In this document: positions 1-7,382 of the stretch, one piece after another
How positions within the stretch are numbered: the first letter of the stretch is position 1
Layout of the letters: every line of letters starts with the position of its first letter
DNA from: Desulfobacterales bacterium
GTDB taxonomy: Bacteria > Desulfobacterota > Desulfobacteria > Desulfobacterales > RPRI01
Direction: 5' to 3'
Length of the DNA: 10,506 bases
Assembly: GCA_020052975.1 (NCBI GenBank)
Contig: JAGVOC010000280.1
Coordinates: 1-10,506, forward strand
The notes under the pieces: generated by a model
Databases searched by the model: none
What the model was told of the DNA's origin: nothing
What the model saw: only the letters and a program-made list of their open reading frames with translations
Translations under genes and position numbers: made by a program

Positions 1-361
1 AGAGCACTTTCTTAATTATATCAATATTATATTCATCTTTTTTCCGAAATATTTAAAAATATTTTCGCGGAAATTAGGGACTTTTGAAATTACCTCAATA
101 GAATAATAGTTTTGTTATTATTAAGTTTTTAGGGGTTGAAATATTTTCTGATTCATAACATTGCTCTCTGCAGGCTGGTTTAACAATATAAAAATTGAAA
201 TAATCATGAAGCTGAAACAGGTTGTGCCGATTATAAGAAAGCAATTGTTACAGGGATATACGGAAACTAAAGCATAAAGTCAAGGTGATGCTGTTTTAAA
301 GTTTATTCGTTCGAGGACGCCAATATTCATGGCTATGGAACAAAAACTTCTGCGTTTCTGA
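1..361. other. AT-rich spacer downstream of acnA
   Basis: No convincing gene lies here. The longest in-frame stretches are tiny, for example a 23-codon ORF at 206-277 without a clear ribosome binding site. An AT-rich imperfect hairpin sits at 42-72, with TTCCG pairing CGGAA on the outside and AAATATT-type pairing inside. It has no T-run on either strand, so it does not look like a terminator. No strong intrinsic terminator for the leftward acnA transcript is visible. The end of acnA has only a 6-bp TTCTGA/TCAGAA repeat around its stop codon. Confidence 0.6.
255..283 (-). promoter_or_regulatory. Candidate leftward sigma70-type promoter
   Basis: On the minus strand the sequence reads TTGACT at 283-278, a 17-nt spacer, then TATATC at 260-255. 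The -35 box matches consensus at 5 of 6 positions and the -10 box at 4 of 6. It would drive transcription leftward out of the window, on the same strand as acnA. No gene start is seen between it and position 1, so its target is unknown. AT-rich DNA yields such matches by chance. Confidence 0.25.
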
Positions 362-3148
362 TTATTTTAAATTTCTCAGAACGTAAGGGAGTATTCCGCC
401 GTGAATAAAGTAGGTTAATTCCGCCTGGGAATCAATTCTTGCGGTGACGGTAAACCGGGTTATGTTTCCGTCTTTTTGCCTTGCTGAAACCGAAAGCTTT
501 TTCTGCGGATAAAGATCTTTTTCAATGCCGGTGATGTTATACACTTCGGTTCCGTCCAGTTTAAGGACTTCTTGATCGGTACCCTTTTCAAATTGAAGGG
601 GCAGAACCCCCATACAGATTAGGTTGCTGCGGTGGATTCTTTCAAAACTTTCAGCAATTACAGCTTTAACTCCAAGAAGGGATGTTCCTTTTGCAGCCCA
701 GTCACGCGAGCTTCCCGTACCATATTCCCGGCCGGCAATCACAATCAGAGGAATACCGGATATCTTATAGTGCATTGAAGCATCATATATTGACATCACC
801 TTACCTTCAGGCAGCACAAGCGTCCATCCGCCGGTAATATCAGGCAAGAGTCTGTTTTTTAAGCGGATATTACCGAAAGTACCGCGCATCATAACTTCGT
901 GATTTCCCCGGCGGGAACCGTAGGAATTGAATTCATCCTGCTCTATTCCTTTACTTATAAGATATTTTCCTGCCGGGCTTTCTGCAGGAATAGAACCGGC
1001 CGGAGATATATGGTCTGTTGTAACCATATTGCCGAGAAGAGCAAGTACTCTGGCGTTTTTGATCTCCTCCGGTTTCGGAACGATTGTTGTTATTTCATCA
1101 AAAAAGGGCGGATTTTTTATATATGTGGATTCAGCATCCCAGTTGTAAAGAGCGCTCTCAGGAACGGGAAGGGCTTTCCATTGTTCGGAGCCTTCGAACA
1201 GAGTGGAATATACATTTTCAAACATCTCAGGAATCAAAAGTGTTTCAAGAGCTGTCCTGATTTCTTCCGAAGATGGCCATATATCAGCAAGAAAGACCGG
1301 TCTGCCGTTACTGTCAATTCCGAGAGGCTCGGTCTTAAAATCGATATCGATTTTTCCCGCTATGGCATACGCAACTACAAGCGGCGGCGATGCGAGAAAA
1401 TTGGCGCGGGTAAGGGGGGAAATTCTTCCTTCAAAGTTGCGGTTGCCGCTTAATACTGAAGCCACAACAAGACCATGCTCATTTATCGCATTTGCCACTG
1501 ACTCGTGCAGGGGGCCGCTGTTTCCAATGCAGGTAGTGCATCCATATGCGACAACCTGAAATTTAAGCTCCTTCAGATAATTCAGCAGCCCGGATTTTTC
1601 AAGATAATGCGTGGCCACTTTCGAACCGGGAGCAAAACTCGTTTTAACCCAGGGCTTAACCGAGAGACCAAGAGCGAGAGCCTTTTTTGCCAGAAGACCG
1701 GCCCCGATAAGGACTGAAGGGTTGGAGGTATTTGTACAGCTTGTTATGGCGGCTATAACTATTGCTCCGTGGTCTAACTTCTCAGAAACCCGACCAATAT
1801 CGATATTAATCTGGTCGCTGCTGACATCATGACATATTCCGGTTTCGGAATCGGCATCTTGCTTGACTGCAAAGCCGCCCTCCTGTTCCCACCTGCTTTT
1901 ATCGTTTAGAGAATTTTGAACAGGCTGCTCATCTAATTTACAAGCTTCCGATGCAGCCTCTCTGAATACTTCTTTGACCTGAAAAAGAGATAATCGTTCC
2001 TGGGGACTGTTCGGGCCTGCGATACAGGGTTCAACAACGCTCAAGTCAAATTCAACAGAGTCAGTAAATATTGGATATTCATTGCTGTTTTCACGGAAAA
2101 GGCCCTGTTCTTTTGTATATCTTTCAACAAGTGAAACAACATCTTTGGGGCGGCCGGTCAGGCGCAGATATTTTAATGTCAGATCATCAACCGGAAAAAA
2201 TCCCATTGTTGCTCCATATTCCGGGGCCATGTTTGCAATCATTGCCCGGTCTTCTACACCGAGATTTGATAATCCTTCTCCGTAGAATTCGACAAATTTT
2301 CCTACAACTCCTTTTTTTCGTAAAAGCTCGGTTATGTGGAGCACCAGATCGGTTGCCGTTGTTCCTTCAGGGAGCCTTCCTTTCAGCTGCAAGCCCAGAA
2401 CCTTCGGGGTAAGAAGATAGTAAGGCCTTCCCAGCATAACGGCTTCTGCTTCTATTCCGCCAACCCCCCATCCCAGGACACCTATCCCGTTGATCATTGT
2501 TGTATGGGAATCAAGGCCGACAAGAGTGTCCGGGAAGGCTGTTTTTACGCCGCCGATTTCTTTTATAAACACAACCCTTGCGAGATGTTCAAGGTTAACC
2601 TGGTGGCAAATTCCAGTTGCCGGCGGTACGACCCTGAAGTTATCAAAATTCTTCTGCCCCCATCTTAAAAAAGTGTAGCGTTCTGAATTACGCTTGAATT
2701 CATGATCGACATTTTCTTCAAGAGAAGAGTTTTTGCCATATGAATCTACCTGAACAGAATGATCGATAACCAATTCCGCCGGTATGAGCGGATTTATTAT
2801 TAAAGGATCTCCGTATAGCCGGTTTGCGGCATCGCGCATGGCGGCTAAATCGACCACGGCAGGAACTCCTGTGAAATCCTGCAACAGAACCCGCGCGGGT
2901 AAAAATGGTATTTCGCGCATCTCGCGGGCTGTATCCCACAAAGCCAGATTCTCTATATCATTTGCCGTAAACAAAAAAGCGTCTTCGTTCCGGAGAAGGT
3001 TTTCAAGAAGAATTTTGATGCTGAAAGGAAGCCTGCGTATATTGCTGAAACCTGCGCCGGCAAGGATATTCAGGCTGAAATATGAGAAAGAACCGCCATT
3101 TATTTTTATATCTGATTTTGCACCAAAACTGTTTTTACAAACAGTCAT
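362..3148 (-). CDS. acnA: Aconitate hydratase (AcnA/IRP1 type)
   Basis: Converts citrate to isocitrate through cis-aconitate in the cytoplasm, as part of the TCA cycle. The 928-residue protein follows the AcnA/IRP1 layout. The N-terminal aconitase domains contain GLDSHTTMINGIGVLGWGVGG near residues 211-231. The [4Fe-4S] ligands are C471 (SCTNTSNPS), C537 and C540 (YGCTTCIGNSGP). The C-terminal swivel domain carries GTGSSRDWAAKG near 810-821. Cysteine spacings of 66 and 3 equal those of E. coli AcnA (891 residues). The extra length is mostly a polar insert at about 384-461, before the first ligand. I chose the ATG at 3148 because GGGAGG lies 5 nt upstream of it. The frame stays open to an ATG at 3259, but that extension lacks a ribosome site and runs into an inverted repeat. 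It is transcribed away from the dsr operon. Family identity is certain; the insert may be lineage-specific. Confidence 0.97.
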   Translation of the reverse strand: MTVCKNSFGAKSDIKINGGSFSYFSLNILAGAGFSNIRRLPFSIKILLENLLRNEDAFLFTANDIENLALWDTAREMREIPFLPARVLLQDFTGVPAVVDLAAMRDAANRLYGDPLIINPLIPAELVIDHSVQVDSYGKNSSLEENVDHEFKRNSERYTFLRWGQKNFDNFRVVPPATGICHQVNLEHLARVVFIKEIGGVKTAFPDTLVGLDSHTTMINGIGVLGWGVGGIEAEAVMLGRPYYLLTPKVLGLQLKGRLPEGTTATDLVLHITELLRKKGVVGKFVEFYGEGLSNLGVEDRAMIANMAPEYGATMGFFPVDDLTLKYLRLTGRPKDVVSLVERYTKEQGLFRENSNEYPIFTDSVEFDLSVVEPCIAGPNSPQERLSLFQVKEVFREAASEACKLDEQPVQNSLNDKSRWEQEGGFAVKQDADSETGICHDVSSDQINIDIGRVSEKLDHGAIVIAAITSCTNTSNPSVLIGAGLLAKKALALGLSVKPWVKTSFAPGSKVATHYLEKSGLLNYLKELKFQVVAYGCTTCIGNSGPLHESVANAINEHGLVVASVLSGNRNFEGRISPLTRANFLASPPLVVAYAIAGKIDIDFKTEPLGIDSNGRPVFLADIWPSSEEIRTALETLLIPEMFENVYSTLFEGSEQWKALPVPESALYNWDAESTYIKNPPFFDEITTIVPKPEEIKNARVLALLGNMVTTDHISPAGSIPAESPAGKYLISKGIEQDEFNSYGSRRGNHEVMMRGTFGNIRLKNRLLPDITGGWTLVLPEGKVMSIYDASMHYKISGIPLIVIAGREYGTGSSRDWAAKGTSLLGVKAVIAESFERIHRSNLICMGVLPLQFEKGTDQEVLKLDGTEVYNITGIEKDLYPQKKLSVSARQKDGNITRFTVTARIDSQAELTYFIHGGILPYVLRNLK

Positions 3149-3195
3149 AATTTCCTCCCTGAAAATTTTTATAGTAATTGTCATAAATCTATTCC

Positions 3196-3412
3196 GTTTG
3201 GGCATGGGTGCGCATGAGATCCGCAGAAATAATGACCTGCCCTTCGTCAACGGCGGCAAATTCGCTTACATGGAATCAGTGCAGCCCCAAAAGGGTTTTC
3301 TCACGAAGCCGTTATCGGTATCCGCCTGTACTATCTTTATTATCTATTTGGGGGCGTCATCGAAGACCTGCGACGAATTTTCTGCGGTTCGCATACGCGC
3401 CCATACCCAAAC
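3196..3412. repeat. 34-bp imperfect inverted repeat, possible MITE
   Basis: The left arm at 3196-3229 begins GTTTGGGCATGGGTGCGCAT. It matches the reverse complement of the right arm at 3379-3412 (beginning GTTTGGGTATGGGCGCGTAT) at 29 of 34 positions without gaps. The interior is 149 bp and shows no gene. Identity stops sharply at both outer ends. I see no clear target-site duplication. The unit lies just upstream of acnA and, if transcribed leftward, would form a long stem in the acnA leader. Two of the five mismatches become G-U pairs in that orientation. A small non-autonomous element or REP-like unit is possible, but this cannot be decided from one copy. Confidence 0.65.
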
Positions 3413-3501
3413 AATTTGAATGAGCTCCAATCGGAACATAATTCTGACACTCACCATAGTTCATGACTGTGCCATTATAAAGGAACTTGCATAAAAATGC
3501 T

Positions 3502-3530
3502 CCTATATATATAAAAAAAAAACATATCAA
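3502..3530 (-). promoter_or_regulatory. Candidate acnA promoter
   Basis: On the minus strand TTGATA (3530-3525) is followed after 17 nt by TATAGG (3507-3502). The spacer contains a run of ten T. A second possible -10, a perfect TATAAT, lies at 3479-3474 without a good -35. Either would give acnA a leader of roughly 320-350 nt that includes the 34-bp inverted repeat. The region is AT-rich, so chance matches are likely. Confidence 0.3.
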
Positions 3531-3550
3531 CAATTCCTTGAATAATTCGG

Positions 3551-3578
3551 TGTTGATGGACTTTTTACAAGTCCAACA
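3551..3578. promoter_or_regulatory. Hairpin/inverted repeat next to the dsr-operon promoter
   Basis: GGACTT (3558-3563) and AAGTCC (3569-3574) form a 6-bp stem around a 5-nt loop. It is extended by TGTT (3551-3554) pairing AACA (3575-3578) across a 3-nt bulge. It ends 11 bp before the -35 box of the rightward promoter. It could be an activator or repressor site, or a weak terminator, since pyrimidine-rich DNA follows it. Its function cannot be read from the sequence. Confidence 0.4.
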
Positions 3579-3589
3579 TTCTTTTATTC

Positions 3590-3618
3590 TTGACATGATT
3601 TTGTAAGTTGACTATAGA
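3590..3618 (+). promoter_or_regulatory. Probable sigma70-type promoter of the RsbRD_N-dsrMKJOP unit
   Basis: A perfect TTGACA (3590-3595) is followed after 17 nt by TATAGA (3613-3618). An overlapping TAGAAT (3615-3620) fits the -10 consensus better at 19-nt spacing. Transcription would start near 3625, leaving a leader of about 100 nt before the ATG at 3728. This is the best promoter in the window and lies just before the first gene of the rightward unit. Confidence 0.6.
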
Positions 3619-3727
3619 ATTCCCTTCAAATATAAAGTTTCATTTCTGGTGGCTAAATATTTATATTTTATAGTTTAAGTCGCATTATGCCTCAAATAAT
3701 TTAAGGATTTGGGAGCGGTTCTTAAAT

Positions 3728-4258
3728 ATGAACTTTGAAGAGCTGTTGGCGAAAAATAAAACAGCTGTTATTGATAAATGGTTTGATGTGGTTGTTGACA
3801 GCTATCCGTCCGACACTGCCAGATTTATCAAACGCCAGAAAGATCCTTTCTCAAATCCGGTCGGAGGCACTACACTAAAAGGCCTTACGGGGCTTATGGA
3901 TGAACTGCTTGGTGAAATGAATCATGATACAATAAATTCATTTCTCGATCCTATTATAAGGATAAGAGCTGTTCAGAACTTCACCCCTTCCCAGGCGACA
4001 TCCTTTATCTTTTCTTTAAAAAAAATAATCAGAGACTCCATTATCAATAAAAAACCCGATGATCATCAGATTATAACCGAATTGTCGCAATTTGAACAAA
4101 AAATTGATTCGATAGGATTAACAGCTTTCGATATCTATATGAAGTGCAGGGAAAAAATCTTCCAGCTAAAAGCAAATGAAGAAAAAAACAGAACCTATAA
4201 AGTATTTGAAAGGGCAGGTTTAATTAAAGAGATTCCGGGCGGTGGGCCGGAATCTTAA
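3728..4258 (+). CDS. RsbRD_N-like domain protein upstream of dsrM
   Basis: A 176-residue soluble protein, mostly helical by composition, with no signal peptide or membrane segment. The start MNFEELLAKNKTAVIDKWFD and the FLDPIIRIRAVQNFTPSQA stretch near 77-95 resemble the RsbRD_N fold (the N-terminal sensor part of RsbR-type co-antagonists) as I know it. No STAS domain follows, so it cannot itself be an RsbR-type stressosome protein. From memory, proteins of this type recur immediately before dsrM in deltaproteobacterial sulfate reducers. Ligand and partner are unknown. The ATG start has GGGAG 12 nt upstream, which is long but acceptable. The gene follows the best promoter of the window and precedes dsrM by 98 bp, so cotranscription and a regulatory or assembly role for the Dsr complex are inferences. 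The last codons form a hairpin. Confidence 0.8.
   Translation: MNFEELLAKNKTAVIDKWFDVVVDSYPSDTARFIKRQKDPFSNPVGGTTLKGLTGLMDELLGEMNHDTINSFLDPIIRIRAVQNFTPSQATSFIFSLKKIIRDSIINKKPDDHQIITELSQFEQKIDSIGLTAFDIYMKCREKIFQLKANEEKNRTYKVFERAGLIKEIPGGGPES
4230..4255 (+). promoter_or_regulatory. 9-bp perfect hairpin over the 3' end of the RsbRD_N gene
   Basis: AGATTCCGG (4230-4238) and CCGGAATCT (4247-4255) are exact inverted repeats around an 8-nt loop. They fall in the last codons of the gene (EIPGGGPES). AT-rich sequence follows but no T-run, so this is not a classical terminator. It could be an attenuator, an RNA-processing site, or a stabilising 3' end that sets different transcript levels for this gene and dsrM onward. 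Confidence 0.45.
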
Positions 4259-4287
4259 TAATGCAATAATGTTTAATAATTAAGGGC

Positions 4288-4318
4288 TTGGAATAACGAG
4301 TCAAATTTCATATGACTC
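4288..4318 (+). promoter_or_regulatory. Weak internal promoter with inverted repeat before dsrM
   Basis: TTGGAA (4288-4293), a 17-nt spacer and TATGAC (4311-4316) form a 4/6 plus 4/6 promoter match. GAGTCA (4298-4303) and TGACTC (4313-4318) form a perfect 6-bp inverted repeat across the spacer and the -10 box. If the promoter is real, the repeat would be placed as an operator. dsrM follows with GAGG at 4344-4347. Confidence 0.25.
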
Positions 4319-4356
4319 TGAACATCGTCTAAAGCCATAGAGCGAGGTAATGTTAA

Positions 4357-5355
4357 ATGAATGTAAAGTACATGTTCTCACTCATTGCGGTAATTGTTTT
4401 ATTTCTGCTTGCCTATATAGGGGTTGAGGCAGCAGGCCTTCAGATTCTATTCGGGATTGTCATACCCTATGCGGCCCTTTTGGTCTTCGTTATAGGGGTT
4501 ATTAATCGTGTAATAGGGTGGGCACGCTCTCCTGTTCCCTTCAGGATTCCATCAACATGTGGACAGCAAAAATCACTTCCATGGATAAAATCAGAAGAAT
4601 TGGATAATCCACACACAACTCCGGGCGTTATTGCGCGAATGTTCCTTGAGATAGTCTTTTTCCGATCTCTATTCAGGAATACAAAAGCCAACTTGAGCGA
4701 TGGCCCGAAGATTTCATTCAATCTGGAAAAATGGCTCTGGCTTGGCGCCCTTGCTTTTCACTGGTCCTTCCTGGCGGTTATTGTAAGACATTTGAGGCTT
4801 TTTACTGAACCGGTTCCTTTTTGGGTCAAGTTACTTGAGAAAGCAGATGGATTTTTCCAGATCGGGGTGCCGGGAATTTTTCTTTCAGGAATAGTGCTTC
4901 TGGCAGCTGTATTCTACCTGTTTTTAAGAAGAGTTATTATCCCCCAGGTGAATTATATCTCACTTTCTCAGGACTTTTTCCCTCTTTTTCTGATTTTCGG
5001 AATTGCTTTTTCCGGAATTCTGATGCGCCATTTTGCAAAAATCGATGTTACCGGAGCAAAAGAGCTTGCAATGGGCCTTGTTACTTTTCATCCAACAATT
5101 CCTAAAGGAATTGGCGGTATTTTTTATGTTCACATATTTTTTGTCAGCGTTTTACTGGCCTATTTTCCTTTCAGCAAGCTAATGCATATGGGCGGTATTT
5201 TTATGAGCCCCACGAGAAATCTGCCGGGTAACAGCCGGGCAGTCAGACACATCAATCCATGGAATTATCCTGTCCATACACATACATATGAAGAGTATGA
5301 AGAAGAATTCAGGGGAAAAATGATAGAGGCTGGACTGCCAGTTGAAAAGGAGTAA
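4357..5355 (+). CDS. dsrM: DsrM, membrane cytochrome b of the DsrMKJOP complex
   Basis: NarI-like cytochrome b subunit that passes electrons between the quinone pool and DsrK. The 332 residues hold about six hydrophobic segments. There is one at residues 5-22, one at 30-54, and more at about 125-147, 168-192, 205-226 and 252-272. Histidines in or beside membrane segments (H135, H145, H225, H259, H277) are the candidate axial ligands for two b hemes. A conserved-looking FMSPTRNLPGNSR stretch follows the last segment, then a charged cytoplasmic tail. GAGG lies 9 nt before the ATG. The stop codon is 3 bp before dsrK, whose ribosome site lies inside the dsrM end, so the two are probably translationally coupled. 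Length and gene order fit the family; nothing is missing. Confidence 0.95.
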   Translation: MNVKYMFSLIAVIVLFLLAYIGVEAAGLQILFGIVIPYAALLVFVIGVINRVIGWARSPVPFRIPSTCGQQKSLPWIKSEELDNPHTTPGVIARMFLEIVFFRSLFRNTKANLSDGPKISFNLEKWLWLGALAFHWSFLAVIVRHLRLFTEPVPFWVKLLEKADGFFQIGVPGIFLSGIVLLAAVFYLFLRRVIIPQVNYISLSQDFFPLFLIFGIAFSGILMRHFAKIDVTGAKELAMGLVTFHPTIPKGIGGIFYVHIFFVSVLLAYFPFSKLMHMGGIFMSPTRNLPGNSRAVRHINPWNYPVHTHTYEEYEEEFRGKMIEAGLPVEKE

Positions 5356-5358
5356 CTA

Positions 5359-6972
5359 ATGTCAGATCCAAAACCAAATGAGATTATAGAAAAAATAGAT
5401 TATAATCCTTCCCATAAAGGATGGATGGACGTCCCTGTTGAGATCAGAAAGGGAATGTATTGTTATGCTTCAAATCCGAAAAGCGTGGAATATGTCGGTC
5501 TACCACACGCCCGCCCGTGGAATCCTCTTGACGCCGACTGGAAACTGCCGGAAAACTGGAAGGAGATAGTCCATAAGGCTTTCAAGGAAAGGCTTGACAG
5601 GTTTCGTTCCTTTAAAGTGTTTATGGATATCTGTGTGAGATGCGGAGCATGCGCCGATAAGTGCCATTTCTTTATCGGGACAGGCGATCCCAAAAATATG
5701 CCGGTATTAAGAGCCGAACTTCTCCGCTCGGTTTACAGAAACGATTTTACGACAGCCGGCAAAATCCTTGGAAAGGTTGCAGGGGCACGGGAGCTTACAT
5801 TGGATGTGTTGAAAGAATGGTGGTACTATTTCTTCCAGTGCACCGAATGCAGGCGTTGCTCGGTTTTTTGTCCTTACGGCATTGATACTGCCGAGATAAC
5901 AATAATGGCCAGGGAAATATTCAATCTGCTCGGGCTGAATATCGACTGGATTGCAACGCCTATTGCAAATTGCTACAGAACGGGAAACCATCTTGGAATT
6001 CAACCCCATGCATTCAAGGAAATGATTGAATTTTTCGTGGATGATATTGAGGAAAAAACGGGTGTTAAAGTTGAGCCTTCCTTCAACAAGAAGGGGGCTG
6101 ATATCCTGTTCGTAACTCCGTCCGGAGATGTTTTTGCCGATCCGGGCACTTACACCGCCATGGGTTATCTGATTCTGTTCCATTACTTAAAAGAGCAGGG
6201 ACTTAATGTTACATGGAGTACTTATGCATCGGAGGGGGGAAACTTCGGGTTTTTCACTTCCCATGAGATGATGAAGCGCCTTAATGCAAAAATGTATGCC
6301 GAAGCCAAGCGTCTTGGAGTCAAGTGGATACTTGGCGGCGAGTGCGGGCACATGTGGCGGGTTATCCACCAGTACATGGATACCATGAACGGGCCTGCGG
6401 ATTTTCTTGAGGTACCGGTTTCACCGATAACAGGGACAAAATTTGAGAATGCAAAATCGACAAAAATGGTTCATATCGCAGAGTTTATGGCAGATCTTAT
6501 TTATCACGGGAAACTGAAGCTTGATAAAAGCCGGAATGATAATCTGAAAGTCACCTATCACGATTCCTGTAACCCGGCCAGGGGAATGGGCTTTTTTGAG
6601 GAGCCGAGATATGTCATAAAGAATGTATGTAATAATTTCTATGAAATGCCTATAAACACAATAAGAGAACAGACTTTTTGTTGCGGAAGCGGTTCAGGGC
6701 TTAATGCCGGAGAAGATATTGAACTAAGAATGTGCGGCGGTTTGCCGAGGGCCAATGCCGTTAAGCATGTTCATGATAAATACGGAGTGAACATGCTTGC
6801 CTGTATTTGTGCGATAGACAGGGCTGTTCTTCCGGTTCTTATGAATTACTGGGTTCCGGGTGTAGATGTAACCGGTCTTACCGAAATGGTTGCCAATGCG
6901 TTGGTCCTGCCGGGCGAAATGGAAAGAACCACCAATCTGCGCGGTGAGCCGCTTCCAGGAATGGAGGAGTAA
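5359..6972 (+). CDS. dsrK: DsrK, HdrD-like catalytic iron-sulfur subunit
   Basis: Cytoplasmic subunit related to HdrD of heterodisulfide reductase. It is thought to reduce the DsrC trisulfide using electrons from DsrM. The 537 residues show two ferredoxin-type motifs, C92-x2-C95-x2-C98-x3-C102 and C161-x2-C164-x2-C167-x3-C171, for two [4Fe-4S] clusters. The C-terminal half has CCG-type cysteine sites: GGECGH (C329), HDSCNPARG (C404), FCCGSGSG (C441/C442) and ACICAIDR (C482/C484). These are expected to hold the HdrD-like non-cubane catalytic cluster. There is no signal peptide. AAGGAG lies 6 nt before the ATG, within the end of dsrM. All expected ligands are present and the length is normal. 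Confidence 0.96.
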   Translation: MSDPKPNEIIEKIDYNPSHKGWMDVPVEIRKGMYCYASNPKSVEYVGLPHARPWNPLDADWKLPENWKEIVHKAFKERLDRFRSFKVFMDICVRCGACADKCHFFIGTGDPKNMPVLRAELLRSVYRNDFTTAGKILGKVAGARELTLDVLKEWWYYFFQCTECRRCSVFCPYGIDTAEITIMAREIFNLLGLNIDWIATPIANCYRTGNHLGIQPHAFKEMIEFFVDDIEEKTGVKVEPSFNKKGADILFVTPSGDVFADPGTYTAMGYLILFHYLKEQGLNVTWSTYASEGGNFGFFTSHEMMKRLNAKMYAEAKRLGVKWILGGECGHMWRVIHQYMDTMNGPADFLEVPVSPITGTKFENAKSTKMVHIAEFMADLIYHGKLKLDKSRNDNLKVTYHDSCNPARGMGFFEEPRYVIKNVCNNFYEMPINTIREQTFCCGSGSGLNAGEDIELRMCGGLPRANAVKHVHDKYGVNMLACICAIDRAVLPVLMNYWVPGVDVTGLTEMVANALVLPGEMERTTNLRGEPLPGMEE

Positions 6973-6974
6973 AA

Positions 6975-7382
6975 ATGTCTGAAGAAAAAAAGATATATGA
7001 TAAAGGGAAAGTTTTAACCGGCCTCATTTTATTTGTAGTCATTCTGGCGTTTCCTTTCCTGTATAATGCAGGAAAAGCCGCCCCGCCACCTGACCGCATC
7101 CTGACCGAGAAGGCAAAAGCGGCAAAGGAATGTATCGAACCCAAGGCATTTATGAAGTCCGAGCACATGCAGATTCTAAATGACTGGCGGGGTTCGGTTG
7201 TGCGGGATGGAAAGAGAATGTATGTAAGCAGCAGTAACAAAGAGTTTGATATGAGCTTGTCCAACACATGCCTGGATTGCCATTCAAATAAGGCCGATTT
7301 TTGTGACAAATGCCACATTTATGCATCGGTGAGTCCTTACTGCTGGGATTGCCATATTGATAAGCCGAAGGAGAATAAGTGA
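6975..7382 (+). CDS. dsrJ: DsrJ, triheme periplasmic cytochrome c
   Basis: Small periplasmic cytochrome of the Dsr complex. The 135 residues begin with a short charged stretch and a hydrophobic anchor at about 12-30, which acts as uncleaved signal anchor in the family. Three CXXCH heme sites crowd the C-terminus: CLDCH (99-103), CDKCH (110-114) and CWDCH (123-127). C53, in KECIEPKAFMKSEHM, corresponds to the conserved cysteine described as an unusual His/Cys heme ligand in DsrJ. H64 lies nearby. GGAGGAG lies 5 nt before the ATG. The gene starts 2 bp after dsrK, and its stop overlaps the dsrO start by 1 nt. Confidence 0.95.
   Translation: MSEEKKIYDKGKVLTGLILFVVILAFPFLYNAGKAAPPPDRILTEKAKAAKECIEPKAFMKSEHMQILNDWRGSVVRDGKRMYVSSSNKEFDMSLSNTCLDCHSNKADFCDKCHIYASVSPYCWDCHIDKPKENK

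Noticed and set aside
206..277. 23-codon plus-strand ORF (MKLKQVVPIIRKQLL...)
   Set aside because: No clear ribosome site or context; short open frames are common in AT-rich DNA.
899..1559. Plus-strand ORFs of 118 and 184 codons inside acnA
   Set aside because: They lie opposite a highly conserved aconitase frame, have low-complexity shadow-like translations and no ribosome sites.
2784..3419. 211-codon plus-strand ORF antisense to the acnA start
   Set aside because: It is antisense to the conserved N-terminus of aconitase, spans the inverted repeat and lacks a ribosome site; its composition looks like an antisense shadow.
3357..3596. 79-codon minus-strand ORF in the divergent spacer
   Set aside because: No Shine-Dalgarno sequence precedes the ATG at 3596; it crosses the hairpin, an A/T tract and one repeat arm, and its composition is not protein-like.
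7379..7381. GTG as the dsrO start
   Set aside because: The adjacent ATG at 7382 has better spacing (8 nt) from AAGGAG and makes the usual TGATG overlap with dsrJ.
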